The position numbers and the translations under genes are program-made. The notes below the pieces were generated by a model that saw only the letters and a list, made by a program, of their open reading frames with translations, was not told where the DNA came from and ran no database searches. From Prevotella sp. (lineage in GTDB: Bacteria > Bacteroidota > Bacteroidia > Bacteroidales > Bacteroidaceae), in contig JAEEWT010000003.1 of assembly GCA_016287755.1 (NCBI GenBank), forward strand, positions 180,193 to 244,192: a DNA stretch of 64,000 nt, given 5' to 3'. Numbering within the stretch: the stretch's first letter is position 1; each line of letters begins with the position of its first letter. This document shows positions 33,246 to 41,800 of this stretch, piece by piece.

Positions 33246-34475
33246 ATGAATTTCCCGTTCTACATAGCCAAACGGTATTTATTCTCGAAGAAGAGCACGA
33301 ATGCCATTAACCTGATCAGTGCTATCAGCGTGATCGGTGTGGCGGTTGCCACCATGGCACTGGTGGTGACACTGAGTGTGTTCAATGGGTTTCATGACAT
33401 GGTAGCTACGTTCTTTACGGCCTTTGATCCGCAACTGAAGATAACCCCTGTAACGGGAAAAACAGCTCCTGCTGATGATCCTGTTCTTACGCAGATTCGT
33501 CAGTTGCCACAGGTGGATGTAGCTACGGAGAGTCTGGAAGATAATGCCCTTGCCATGTATCGCGACCGACAGGCCATGGTGGTAGTGAAAGGTGTGGATG
33601 ATAACTTCGCCGAGCTTACACACATCACCGAGATTCTCTATGGCGATGGAGAGTTTGAGCTTCAGGCTGCCAACCTGCAGTATGGTGTATTGGGTTTAAG
33701 ACTGGCTGCGGAACTGGCCACCGGTGCCCGATGGAACGACTATCTGAAGGTGTATGCACCGAAGCGTGAAGGACAGTTGGATATGTCGAACCCTGAAGAG
33801 GCCTTTGTGGAGGATTCGCTACTCTCGCCAGGAGTGATCTTCTCGGTGAAACAGGCGAAATACGATAAGAACTACATGATTGTTCCCATTGCCTTTGCTC
33901 GCAACCTCTTCTGGCAGGAGGGGATGATCTCCTCGCTGGAACTGCGACTGAAACAAGGTAGTGATATTGATGCCGTGAAGAAGCAGATGCAGAAAATAGC
34001 AGGGGATAAATACAAGGTAGAGGACCGCTATGAGCAGCAGGCTGACACTTTCCGCATCATGGAGATCGAGAAGTTCATTGCCTATATTTTCCTCACCTTT
34101 ATCCTGGTGGTGGCCTGCTTCAACATCATCGGTTCACTCTCGATGCTCATTATCGACAAGAAAGATGATGTGGTGACACTGAGAAATCTGGGCGCGAGCG
34201 ATAAGCAGATCATCAGGATCTTCCTCTTTGAGGGGCGACTGATTTCTTTCTTCGGTGCGGTGATTGGTATTGCGGTAGGATTGCTTTTGTGCTGGCTGCA
34301 GCAAACCTTCGGACTGGTGAGTTTAGGACAGTCGAGCGGTTCCTTTGTGGTGGATGCCTACCCCGTAAGTGTTCATCCTACGGATATCATCCTGGTATTC
34401 TTCACCGTGCTCGTTGTGGGATTCCTTGCAGTTTGGTATCCTGTGCGGTATTTTGCAAGAAGACTGCTGGAGTAG
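33246..34475 (+). CDS. ABC transporter permease, LolC/LolE (lipoprotein release) type
   Basis: 409 aa. The first membrane helix (~25-50) contains NLISAISVIGVAVATMALVVTLSVFNG, typical of LolC/E. A large periplasmic domain (~60-275) is followed by three further helices with FIGSLSMLIIDKKDDVVTLRNLGAS-type FtsX signature. It would extract lipoproteins from the inner membrane with a LolD ATPase encoded elsewhere. It is co-directional with rbfA and the LTA-synthase-family gene. Confidence 0.88.
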   Translation: MNFPFYIAKRYLFSKKSTNAINLISAISVIGVAVATMALVVTLSVFNGFHDMVATFFTAFDPQLKITPVTGKTAPADDPVLTQIRQLPQVDVATESLEDNALAMYRDRQAMVVVKGVDDNFAELTHITEILYGDGEFELQAANLQYGVLGLRLAAELATGARWNDYLKVYAPKREGQLDMSNPEEAFVEDSLLSPGVIFSVKQAKYDKNYMIVPIAFARNLFWQEGMISSLELRLKQGSDIDAVKKQMQKIAGDKYKVEDRYEQQADTFRIMEIEKFIAYIFLTFILVVACFNIIGSLSMLIIDKKDDVVTLRNLGASDKQIIRIFLFEGRLISFFGAVIGIAVGLLLCWLQQTFGLVSLGQSSGSFVVDAYPVSVHPTDIILVFFTVLVVGFLAVWYPVRYFARRLLE

Positions 34476-34518
34476 GGTTGAATGGAGTAAATGTGAAACG
34501 TAAAAAGAAAATACAGAT

Positions 34519-36453
34519 ATGAAGGAAAGGATTTTTTATTTGATTAGGATTTACGTCTTCATGGTATTGATGCTGATTCTGGCCAAGCCGGCATTCATGC
34601 TTTATCACCATGCTAATCATTCGTTTACTTTCGGCGACGTGATGCAGGTTATCGGTCATGGAATCACGCTCGATTTGTCAACGGCGTTGTATCTGATCAT
34701 CGTTCCTTTCCTTATCATCCTCCTCTCCATCTGGCTTTGGAGCTGGAATGGTCTTTACCGGTTGCTGAAGGTGTATTATGTGCTCGCGGCCTTTGTGCTG
34801 GCACTGGCATTCGTCTCGGATACCAGTCTGTATGAGTTCTGGGGCTTCAAACTGGATGCTTCCGTGCTTCCATATCTGTCAACGCCCAAGGAAGCTTTTG
34901 CCAGTGTGTCTGTATGGTATCTGTTGATACGCGGACTGGTCATCCTTCTTCTCACATTCATTTTCTATAAGATCATGGTTTGGCTCACCCCAGTGCAACG
35001 GGAAAGGCGCCGTAGTATCAGTCAGATCGGCTACTCCAGAAGGAGTCAGAGGCAGCATGGATTATTCTTCATCAGTCCTGTAAAACCCATAGGCACTCGT
35101 CTGCTCAGCACCCTTATCGGAATCTTGCTCATTCCGTTGTTTGTAGTAGGAATGCGGGGTGGAACCAGTGTATCAACCAGTAATGTAGGACAGGTTTATT
35201 TCTCGCAGGATCAGTTCTTGAACCACTCTGCTGTAAACCCGATCTTCAGTTTCCTCTCATCGATAGGTAAGACGGCTACGGCAGTGAAGACGAATAAAGA
35301 CGAGAAGGGTGAATATGAATACTTCAGTCAGAAAGCACTGAAGAAACAGCTCAAAGGAATCTTCGATACGCAAAGCGTTGATCCTGATACGCTGCTGAAC
35401 ACCAAACGCCCCAATGTCTTGGTGATTATCATGGAGAGCTGCGGCAGTATCTTTACTGAGGCCAATGGTAACGGACATGTAACGCCTAACCTGACAAAAC
35501 TGATGCAGGAGGGTGTGTATTTCACCAATTGCGTGGCTAATAGCTGGCGAACCGACCGCGGTATGGTTAGCATTCTGAGCGGTTATCCAGCCTTCCCTGA
35601 TAAGTCGGTCATGAAGATGGCACAGAAATGTGAGACACTTCCTTCTATAGCCCGCACACTGAAAGCGAACGGCTACTCCACCACATTCCTTTATGGCGGT
35701 GATGCAAACTTCACCAATACCCGTGGCTATCTGATGAGTACAGGCTACGAGAAGATCATCAGCGAGGATGATTTCTCGAAGAAGGAAAGAGGCGACTCGA
35801 AATGGGGCGTGAACGACTGGGTGGTATTCGGTCGTTTGTTAGATATCATCAAAGAGAAAACAGCAGCAGAACAAGGTGAATCAACGGCTAATCCATGGTT
35901 CACTACGATGCTCACCCTAAGTAGTCATGAACCTTGGACGGTTCCGATGAAAAAGAAGTTCGATGATCCGATCTTCAATGCATTCTACTTCCTGGATATC
36001 TGCTTAGGCGACTTCATCAACAAACTGAAGAAAACCCCCGCATGGGAGAACACACTCGTGGTGATTCTGCCCGACCATAGTGTGCAGTACAAGGATATTG
36101 ATCAGACCAAGCCTATGCGCCATATGATTCCGATGATCTGGACGGGTGGTGCTGTGAAGACTGCTAAGCGCATCGGAATGGCATGTAACCAAACCGACCT
36201 GCCTGCTACGTTGTTCGGACAGATGGGCATCAAGCACGACGATTTCACTTTCAGTCGTGATATCCTCAGCAAGACTTACCAACGGCAGTTTGCCATGACC
36301 AACTGGACAGAGGGCTTTGCTACTTATGATGCCTCGGGCTTCAATGCCTATAACCTGAAGAGTAAGCAGGTGGTGGCAGGTAAGGATGGTGAAGCCATCG
36401 AGATTGGAAAGGCCATCTTGCAGATCACCAATGAGGATCTGGCAAATAGATAG
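34519..36453 (+). CDS. LTA-synthase-family membrane sulfatase/phosphotransferase (second paralogue)
   Basis: 644 aa. Five N-terminal helices (~1-225) precede a periplasmic catalytic domain with NVLVIIMESCGSIF (Glu ligand), NSWRTDRGMVSILSGYPAFPDKS (Thr nucleophile region) and VVILPDHSVQYKD (metal ligands). Compared with the 26.8-kb paralogue it keeps all key positions but differs in the middle. Probably transfers phosphoglycerol or a similar head group at the cell envelope. It lies between the lolE-like gene and a patatin gene; the substrate is unknown. Confidence 0.85.
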   Translation: MKERIFYLIRIYVFMVLMLILAKPAFMLYHHANHSFTFGDVMQVIGHGITLDLSTALYLIIVPFLIILLSIWLWSWNGLYRLLKVYYVLAAFVLALAFVSDTSLYEFWGFKLDASVLPYLSTPKEAFASVSVWYLLIRGLVILLLTFIFYKIMVWLTPVQRERRRSISQIGYSRRSQRQHGLFFISPVKPIGTRLLSTLIGILLIPLFVVGMRGGTSVSTSNVGQVYFSQDQFLNHSAVNPIFSFLSSIGKTATAVKTNKDEKGEYEYFSQKALKKQLKGIFDTQSVDPDTLLNTKRPNVLVIIMESCGSIFTEANGNGHVTPNLTKLMQEGVYFTNCVANSWRTDRGMVSILSGYPAFPDKSVMKMAQKCETLPSIARTLKANGYSTTFLYGGDANFTNTRGYLMSTGYEKIISEDDFSKKERGDSKWGVNDWVVFGRLLDIIKEKTAAEQGESTANPWFTTMLTLSSHEPWTVPMKKKFDDPIFNAFYFLDICLGDFINKLKKTPAWENTLVVILPDHSVQYKDIDQTKPMRHMIPMIWTGGAVKTAKRIGMACNQTDLPATLFGQMGIKHDDFTFSRDILSKTYQRQFAMTNWTEGFATYDASGFNAYNLKSKQVVAGKDGEAIEIGKAILQITNEDLANR

Positions 36454-36482
36454 AAGGTCTCTTGGAAACGTTTATAGAATAA

Positions 36483-37334
36483 ATGAGGAAGGGGCTGGTA
36501 TTGGAAGGAGGCGCCATGCGGGGATTGTTCTCTGCAGGTGTGATGGATGTGATGATGGAAAGAGGCGTGACCTTCGATGGCATCATCGGTGTTTCTGCCG
36601 GGGCTGCCTTCGGCTGTAACTATAAGTCAGGGCAGATAGGGCGCGCCATCCGCTATAACATGCGATTTGCCCACGACAAGAAGTATTGCAGCCTGCAGTC
36701 ATACCTGAAAACAGGCGATCTCTTTGGAGCGGAATATGCTTACCATATAGTTCCCGAGGAATATGATAAGTTCGACAACGAAGCCTTTGAGCGGAACCCT
36801 ATGGAGTTCTATGTTGTTTGTACGGATGTGAAGACGGGTAAGCCTATATATAAGAAATGTACGCGAGGAGGACATCAGACATACGACTGGATTCGGGCTT
36901 CGGCCTCCATGCCCGTGGTGTCGCATGTGGTGGAGTTGGAAGGATACCAGCTACTCGATGGTGGGATGACCGACAGTATTCCTTTGGCTTACTTCCAGCA
37001 GATCGGATTCCAGCGGAATGTCGTGATTCTCACACAGCCGATGGGATATCAGAAAACGCCTAACCCGCTCATGCCACTGATCAAAGTAGGATTGCGCCAC
37101 TATCCCCAAGCATTGGCGGCCATGCGTAATCGACCAGAGATGTATAACCGTCAGCTGGCCTATCTTGAACAGGAGGAGCAGAAAGGAGACACGCTTGTCA
37201 TCCGACCGCAGGAGAAATTGCCCATCGGTCATATATCACATAATCCAGAAGAAATGAAACGTGTTTATGATATCGGTCGTGAAATGGGTGAACAACGCAT
37301 CCAAGAAATCCGCGATTTCTTAATTGATAATTAA
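36483..37334 (+). CDS. Patatin-like phospholipase
   Basis: 283 aa, RssA-like. The oxyanion hole glycine motif GGAMRG (~9-14), nucleophile GVSAG (Ser38) and DGGMTDS (Asp159) complete the Ser-Asp dyad. No signal peptide, so probably cytoplasmic or membrane-associated. It hydrolyses acyl-ester bonds; the physiological lipid is unknown. It starts 29 bp after the LTA-synthase-family gene. Confidence 0.9.
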   Translation: MRKGLVLEGGAMRGLFSAGVMDVMMERGVTFDGIIGVSAGAAFGCNYKSGQIGRAIRYNMRFAHDKKYCSLQSYLKTGDLFGAEYAYHIVPEEYDKFDNEAFERNPMEFYVVCTDVKTGKPIYKKCTRGGHQTYDWIRASASMPVVSHVVELEGYQLLDGGMTDSIPLAYFQQIGFQRNVVILTQPMGYQKTPNPLMPLIKVGLRHYPQALAAMRNRPEMYNRQLAYLEQEEQKGDTLVIRPQEKLPIGHISHNPEEMKRVYDIGREMGEQRIQEIRDFLIDN

Positions 37335-37360
37335 ATATTAATAATTGAAAATTAAGAAGA

Positions 37361-38296
37361 ATGAAAATTCTAATTGTCATACCTTGTTACCATGAGGAAG
37401 AAGTACTGCCGCTCACGATGGAGAAGATGCAGGTTGTTATCGGACGACTGAAGGATGAGCTGCAGGTTGAGGGCAGGATCCTGTTCGTTGACGATGGAAG
37501 CAAAGACCGTACCTGGCAGATCATCTCGGCCTTTTGTGCTCAGAACGATGCTGTATCGGGCATCAAGCTTTCTCACAACCGCGGTCATCAGAACGCCCTT
37601 TGGGCTGGCATGGAAGAGAGCATCGACAAATGTGATGCAATGGTCTCCATTGATGCCGACTTGCAAGATGACGAGCAGGTTATTGTTGATATGGCCCGGC
37701 AGGTAAAGGAGGGGTGTGACATTGTGTATGGGGTAAGGAAGGAACGCAAGACCGACACCTTCTTCAAGCGGTTTACGGCACAGATGTTCTATCGTTTGAT
37801 GCGCAGCACCGACAAGGAGATTATCTATAACCATGCAGATTTCCGCATGATGAGTAACCGTACCGTGAAGGCGCTGATGGAATATCCGGAAAGGAATGTT
37901 TTCCTGCGAGGACTAGTACGGCAATTAGGATTCAAGGAGGGTTTCGTGTATTACGACCGAAAGGCTCGCGAGGCAGGAGAGTCTAAATACCCGTTGAAGA
38001 AGATGCTGAGCTTCTCTGTTGACGGTATTACCTCTTTCTCTGTAGCCCCCTTGAAGTTCATTTCTGTGGCAGGTATCTTAATGACATTGGTTGCCCTTGT
38101 CGTGATGATCTATGCACTTATCAGCTATTCCCGTCACAACGTCATTCAAGGATGGACTTCCATCCTCATCTCACTTTGGTTCATTGGTGGGGTGGTGACA
38201 ACAGGTGTCGGCATCACAGGTATCTATATCGGTAAGATCTACACCGAGGTGAAACGCCGTCCCCGCTATTTTATCGAGGAGCGGTTGAACCTGTAG
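37361..38296 (+). CDS. Glycosyltransferase family 2, polyprenyl-phosphate type
   Basis: 311 aa. The GT-A domain shows FVDDGSKDRTWQ (~43-52), the DAD metal motif in SIDADLQDD (~96-104) and HRG-like SHNRGHQNAL. Two C-terminal membrane helices (~232-258 and ~265-290) are typical of DPM1/GtrB/ArnC-like enzymes that charge a polyprenyl phosphate with a sugar. The neighbour on the opposite strand is a GT39-type transferase that could use such a donor. Its 3' end overlaps that gene by 31 bp (convergent). Confidence 0.9.
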   Translation: MKILIVIPCYHEEEVLPLTMEKMQVVIGRLKDELQVEGRILFVDDGSKDRTWQIISAFCAQNDAVSGIKLSHNRGHQNALWAGMEESIDKCDAMVSIDADLQDDEQVIVDMARQVKEGCDIVYGVRKERKTDTFFKRFTAQMFYRLMRSTDKEIIYNHADFRMMSNRTVKALMEYPERNVFLRGLVRQLGFKEGFVYYDRKAREAGESKYPLKKMLSFSVDGITSFSVAPLKFISVAGILMTLVALVVMIYALISYSRHNVIQGWTSILISLWFIGGVVTTGVGITGIYIGKIYTEVKRRPRYFIEERLNL

Positions 38297-39927
38297 AAAT
38301 ACACCGTGTCTTTCATCTCTGACATCCGTCGTTTGGTTCGTTCAACAGGGACAAAAGAATAATCACTGAACCTGCTGAAGAACTCATCACGGTCTTTACC
38401 CACAATCATGAGTACTCCCTGATCGGGCTTAGTACGCAGGAACTGTCCCATCTTGTCACCTGTATAGAAGTTCGTGCCGAAGAAATGAAGCATATCAATA
38501 GAGGTGTACATATATACTTTCTCTCCCTGATCGATAAAGTCTTTCTTCACCCTGTTGGCTAAAGTCCTGTCGCTGCGAGTGTTCAACGCAGTGGGTTGGA
38601 AGAGTCCGTCAAGGGAAGCAAAGATAACAAAGATGGCGAGTAGGGCAGACAACAGGGTACGTCTCCGCAAGGCATAGACTCCTGCAGCGAGCAGAGCAAC
38701 TAATACGATCACCATCCAAACACCTTGGGTGTTCTCCAAGGCGGAAAGCATTTGGATATTCTCTGCAGCATGCTTCCCATGGAAAAGGGAATGGGGAACC
38801 CATCCCGCCTTAACGATAACGAAGGCTGCTGTGAGTAAAAGGGCAATCGCTCCCATGACACCAGCGAAGATTTTCATGGATAAGACATGGCGACGTACCA
38901 GCCACAAGACATATTGTGCCAGTAGATAGGCCATGAAGGGATATACCGGTAGGAGATACACGCTACGCTTACTCTTGGGGATACAGTAGAAGAACAGGAT
39001 GAGCAGGAATGCCAACCAAGTAAAGAGCTGAACTGCCGACATCTTCTTCCACGAGAAATGACGGAGTGATGTACGCTTCGTATAGAGTACCGGTAAGGAG
39101 ATGAGCAACAGGACTGTCCAGGGAAGCCATCCGGTAATCAACGTGATGAAGTTATAGTAGAAAGGGTTCTCGTGCGACTCATAGGTCATCTTCCCCATAA
39201 ACCGTCCGAGGTTCTCTTCCTTTACCAGGTCGAGGAACGCATCTCCTCCCTGTTGCCAGGCAGCCACATACCATAAGGCAGGAAGGATACAGGCAAGTAC
39301 CGCAAAGAGAAACAATTGTCCGACAATGCCCCAGAAGCGTTCTTTCCGTAGCAGTAGGAAAACGCCCATGACGAAGCAGGGAAGGATAATCCCCACAGGA
39401 CCTTTGGTCAGCGTACCCATACTCATGCAGAGGATGGCAAGCCACGGTACACTGTTACGCCCCTTTTCATACCATCGATACAATAAGTAGAGGGCGCATA
39501 CGATACAAGCGGTAAGTACCATATCCACCCTGCAGTTCATTCCTGCACGATGGACCTCGAAGGCGGTCAGTGTGAGAAAAGAAGCAACAAAGGCCGTAGG
39601 TTCATCACCACGACGGGCAAAGAACCGATAACCCATCACCACCATTACAATCAAGGCTAAAGCCGACGGTAATCGGGCAGTGAACTCACTCACATAGCCA
39701 GGCAGTAACGAGAATAAGGCGATGAGCCAATGGAAGAACGGGGGTTTGTAGGGTATATCACCGCCATTGTTGATAGGCAGGATCCAGTTCCCGTCGTTGA
39801 TCATTGACAAGGCAACAACAGCCTCCCGGGGCTCACCCTTGGTATTAAACTCCGTTAATCCGATAAACGGCAATAATGTGACTGCCGCAATGGCCAGAAT
39901 CAGCCAGCATCGTTTATTGTTCATCAT
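38266..39927 (-). CDS. Glycosyltransferase family 39 (ArnT/PMT-like) membrane protein
   Basis: 553 aa with about eleven to twelve membrane helices. The first periplasmic loop carries the acidic GEPREAVVALSM motif expected for catalysis, followed by GGDIPYKPPFFHW, highly characteristic of ArnT-like transferases. These use polyprenyl-phosphate sugars to modify lipid A or proteins in the periplasm. The convergent GT2 gene could make its donor. The start follows an adequate promoter at 39960-39967. Confidence 0.88.
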   Translation of the reverse strand: MMNNKRCWLILAIAAVTLLPFIGLTEFNTKGEPREAVVALSMINDGNWILPINNGGDIPYKPPFFHWLIALFSLLPGYVSEFTARLPSALALIVMVVMGYRFFARRGDEPTAFVASFLTLTAFEVHRAGMNCRVDMVLTACIVCALYLLYRWYEKGRNSVPWLAILCMSMGTLTKGPVGIILPCFVMGVFLLLRKERFWGIVGQLFLFAVLACILPALWYVAAWQQGGDAFLDLVKEENLGRFMGKMTYESHENPFYYNFITLITGWLPWTVLLLISLPVLYTKRTSLRHFSWKKMSAVQLFTWLAFLLILFFYCIPKSKRSVYLLPVYPFMAYLLAQYVLWLVRRHVLSMKIFAGVMGAIALLLTAAFVIVKAGWVPHSLFHGKHAAENIQMLSALENTQGVWMVIVLVALLAAGVYALRRRTLLSALLAIFVIFASLDGLFQPTALNTRSDRTLANRVKKDFIDQGEKVYMYTSIDMLHFFGTNFYTGDKMGQFLRTKPDQGVLMIVGKDRDEFFSRFSDYSFVPVERTKRRMSEMKDTVYFYRFNRSSIK

Positions 39928-39959
39928 TCCACGTTTTTATTGTCTTCTTTGTTAGGCGA

Positions 39960-39967
39960 CAAAGGTA
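39960..39967 (-). promoter_or_regulatory. -7 box of the GT39 gene
   Basis: TACCTTTG on the minus strand, 33 bp upstream of the ATG; the -33 position at 19 bp reads TTAG. Confidence 0.6.
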
Positions 39968-40040
39968 ACAAAAAAATGGATGAAAACTAAAGAAATCCTT
40001 CTTTTTTTGCCAAAGAGTATCCTATCATTGTTTTTTTTAC

Positions 40041-40048
40041 TATATTTG
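40041..40048 (+). promoter_or_regulatory. -7 box of the pantothenate kinase gene
   Basis: TATATTTG, 62 bp upstream of the coaW ATG, in the gap divergent to the GT39 gene. Confidence 0.6.
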
Positions 40049-40109
40049 CACATTCTTAGGATACTCATATCCTGTGACGATGTCGTAAACCTAACTAAAA
40101 TAGTATAAA

Positions 40110-40925
40110 ATGGTTATTGGAATAGACGTGGGCACCAGTACCACAAAGATTGTAGGACTACGTGACAATGAAGTGATTTCACCGATTCGCATCAGGGCAA
40201 CCGACCCTGTGACTTCTCTTTATGGTGCATTCGGAAAGTTCCTGCACGACAATGGTATCTCGCTCAACGAGATCAAACAGGTAATGCTGACTGGTGTTGG
40301 AAGTGCGTATGTCAACGAGCCTATTTACGGACTGTCCACCAGCAAGGCCGAGGAGTTTATGGCTGATGGTCTTGGTGCGCAGTTTGAATCGAAGCAGGAC
40401 CGTATGCTGGTAGTGAGTATGGGTACGGGTACTTCCATCGTCAAGGTGGAAGGAAACGATATCAAGCACATCGGTGGTATGGGTATCGGTGGCGGTACAC
40501 TGAAAGGTTTGGCTCAACTGCTGTTGAATACCGACGACATGAAGCTGGTGGCACAGATGGCTGAAGGGGGCGATTTCAATAATGTCAACCTGAACATCGG
40601 TGATATCAGTAACGTACCATTACCTGGTCTGCCCCTTGATGTGACAGCTTCTATTCTTGGTAAGGTAACCAGCAATTCCCGTCGTGAGGATATCGCTGCT
40701 GGATTGATCTGTACCGTGATACAGACCATCGGTTCAGCCACCTATCTTGCATCATTGGGCAGCGGCATCAAGGAATTCGTCATGATTGGTAATCTTACCC
40801 TGATGCCCCAATGCCACCAGATCTTCCCTATGATGGAAAAGCTCTACAATGTGCATTTCATTGTCCCTGAGTATGCTGAGTTCTGCACGGCTATTGGTGC
40901 AGCATTATGCTATAAGAAACTTTAA
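40110..40925 (+). CDS. coaW: Type II pantothenate kinase
   Basis: 271 aa. The acetate/sugar kinase fold shows the first phosphate loop GIDVGTSTTKIVG, the second VSMGTGTSIVKV and the glycine-rich GGMGIGGGTLKGLAQLLL. This is the eukaryote-like PanK-II group rather than CoaA or CoaX, and is usual for Bacteroidota. It phosphorylates pantothenate as the first step of CoA synthesis in the cytoplasm. Monocistronic, followed by a hairpin. Confidence 0.9.
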   Translation: MVIGIDVGTSTTKIVGLRDNEVISPIRIRATDPVTSLYGAFGKFLHDNGISLNEIKQVMLTGVGSAYVNEPIYGLSTSKAEEFMADGLGAQFESKQDRMLVVSMGTGTSIVKVEGNDIKHIGGMGIGGGTLKGLAQLLLNTDDMKLVAQMAEGGDFNNVNLNIGDISNVPLPGLPLDVTASILGKVTSNSRREDIAAGLICTVIQTIGSATYLASLGSGIKEFVMIGNLTLMPQCHQIFPMMEKLYNVHFIVPEYAEFCTAIGAALCYKKL

Positions 40926-40987
40926 GAGGGTATGTCAGTACACCATAGTATGGCGTAAAGACACACCCTCTTAAAGGTGTTTTTTTC
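40922..40987 (+). terminator. Terminator after coaW
   Basis: TTAAGAGGGT (overlapping the stop) pairs with ACCCTCTTAA 33 nt downstream, followed by GGTGTTTTTTT. It may serve the convergent OMP gene as well. Confidence 0.6.
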
Positions 40988-40993
40988 ATGGAA

Positions 40994-41689
40994 TCAGAAG
41001 TTCACACCCAGACTGAGCATCAATGCTCCGTTCTTACTGGTGTCGAAATCATCTTTGCAGATATTAGCCAGACCTAAGTCGTAACTGAGTTCGGCATAGA
41101 ACATGTCTATCTGCAAACCGCAACCTGTTCTCAATCCTGCATCCATACGACGGAAGGAGTAAGGACTGTCGGAAAAGGAGTTATAGGCAGCCCGTTCACC
41201 AAAGTCCTTGATCTTACCACCAATACCGCAGGCAACATATCCTCCTAAGAACGGCTGGATTGAGCAATAGCGGTCGATGTCGATGTAATACTTCATCACC
41301 AGTGGCATTTCCAGATAGTTGAGGTTATAGGTGAACTTGTCGCCTGCAACATTTCCTTTACCACCCTTCTCGGTGTAGTACAATCCTGTTTCAAGATACA
41401 AAGGACCGCGAGGCATCACAGAGAAGCCTGCTGCCATTCCTACGTTCAGACCGGCCTTCACATCGCTTCCATCGAGATACTTGTCATCACTGTTCACAGT
41501 AGTGAAGGCAGGACCGAGTCGGAAGCCGAAAAACGCATCGTCGTTCCAATAGTAGCCACGGTGATTGCGGTGACTGTAGTCAAGACGACCGCTACGCTGG
41601 TTGTAGTACTTACTATGGCGATAGCTTTGCGCCTGTATGGGCATGACAGTCAGCAGACTGAGCATGGTCATGATAATAGTCTTTTTCAT
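40994..41689 (-). CDS. Outer-membrane beta-barrel protein
   Basis: 231 aa with signal peptide (LSLLTVMPIQAQ, ~21 residues). The mature part has alternating strands with glycine/aromatic patterns (FFGFRLGPAFTTV, LNVGMAAGFSVMPRGPLYLETGLYYTEKGG, ELSYDLGLANI) and ends LMLSLGVNF with a terminal Phe, as expected for an OMP. It is of the small PorT/OmpW-like size class; no specific cargo can be named. Confidence 0.75.
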   Translation of the reverse strand: MKKTIIMTMLSLLTVMPIQAQSYRHSKYYNQRSGRLDYSHRNHRGYYWNDDAFFGFRLGPAFTTVNSDDKYLDGSDVKAGLNVGMAAGFSVMPRGPLYLETGLYYTEKGGKGNVAGDKFTYNLNYLEMPLVMKYYIDIDRYCSIQPFLGGYVACGIGGKIKDFGERAAYNSFSDSPYSFRRMDAGLRTGCGLQIDMFYAELSYDLGLANICKDDFDTSKNGALMLSLGVNF

Positions 41690-41743
41690 TCTCTCTTCGG
41701 GTTTTAGTACAACAATCTTTTCTTTATCGGTGGCAAAGTAACG

Positions 41744-41774
41744 AAAAACCCCGCAAACGCTTGCGGGGTTTTTT
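41744..41774. terminator. Strong bidirectional-looking terminator
   Basis: AAAAACCCCGCAA-acgc-TTGCGGGGTTTTTT forms a GC-rich stem with a T-run on both strands. It ends the Na/Pi symporter transcript on the minus strand upstream of the OMP gene's promoter. Confidence 0.85.
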
Positions 41775-41800
41775 CCTAATTGTTAAGGGGAAATCCCTAT

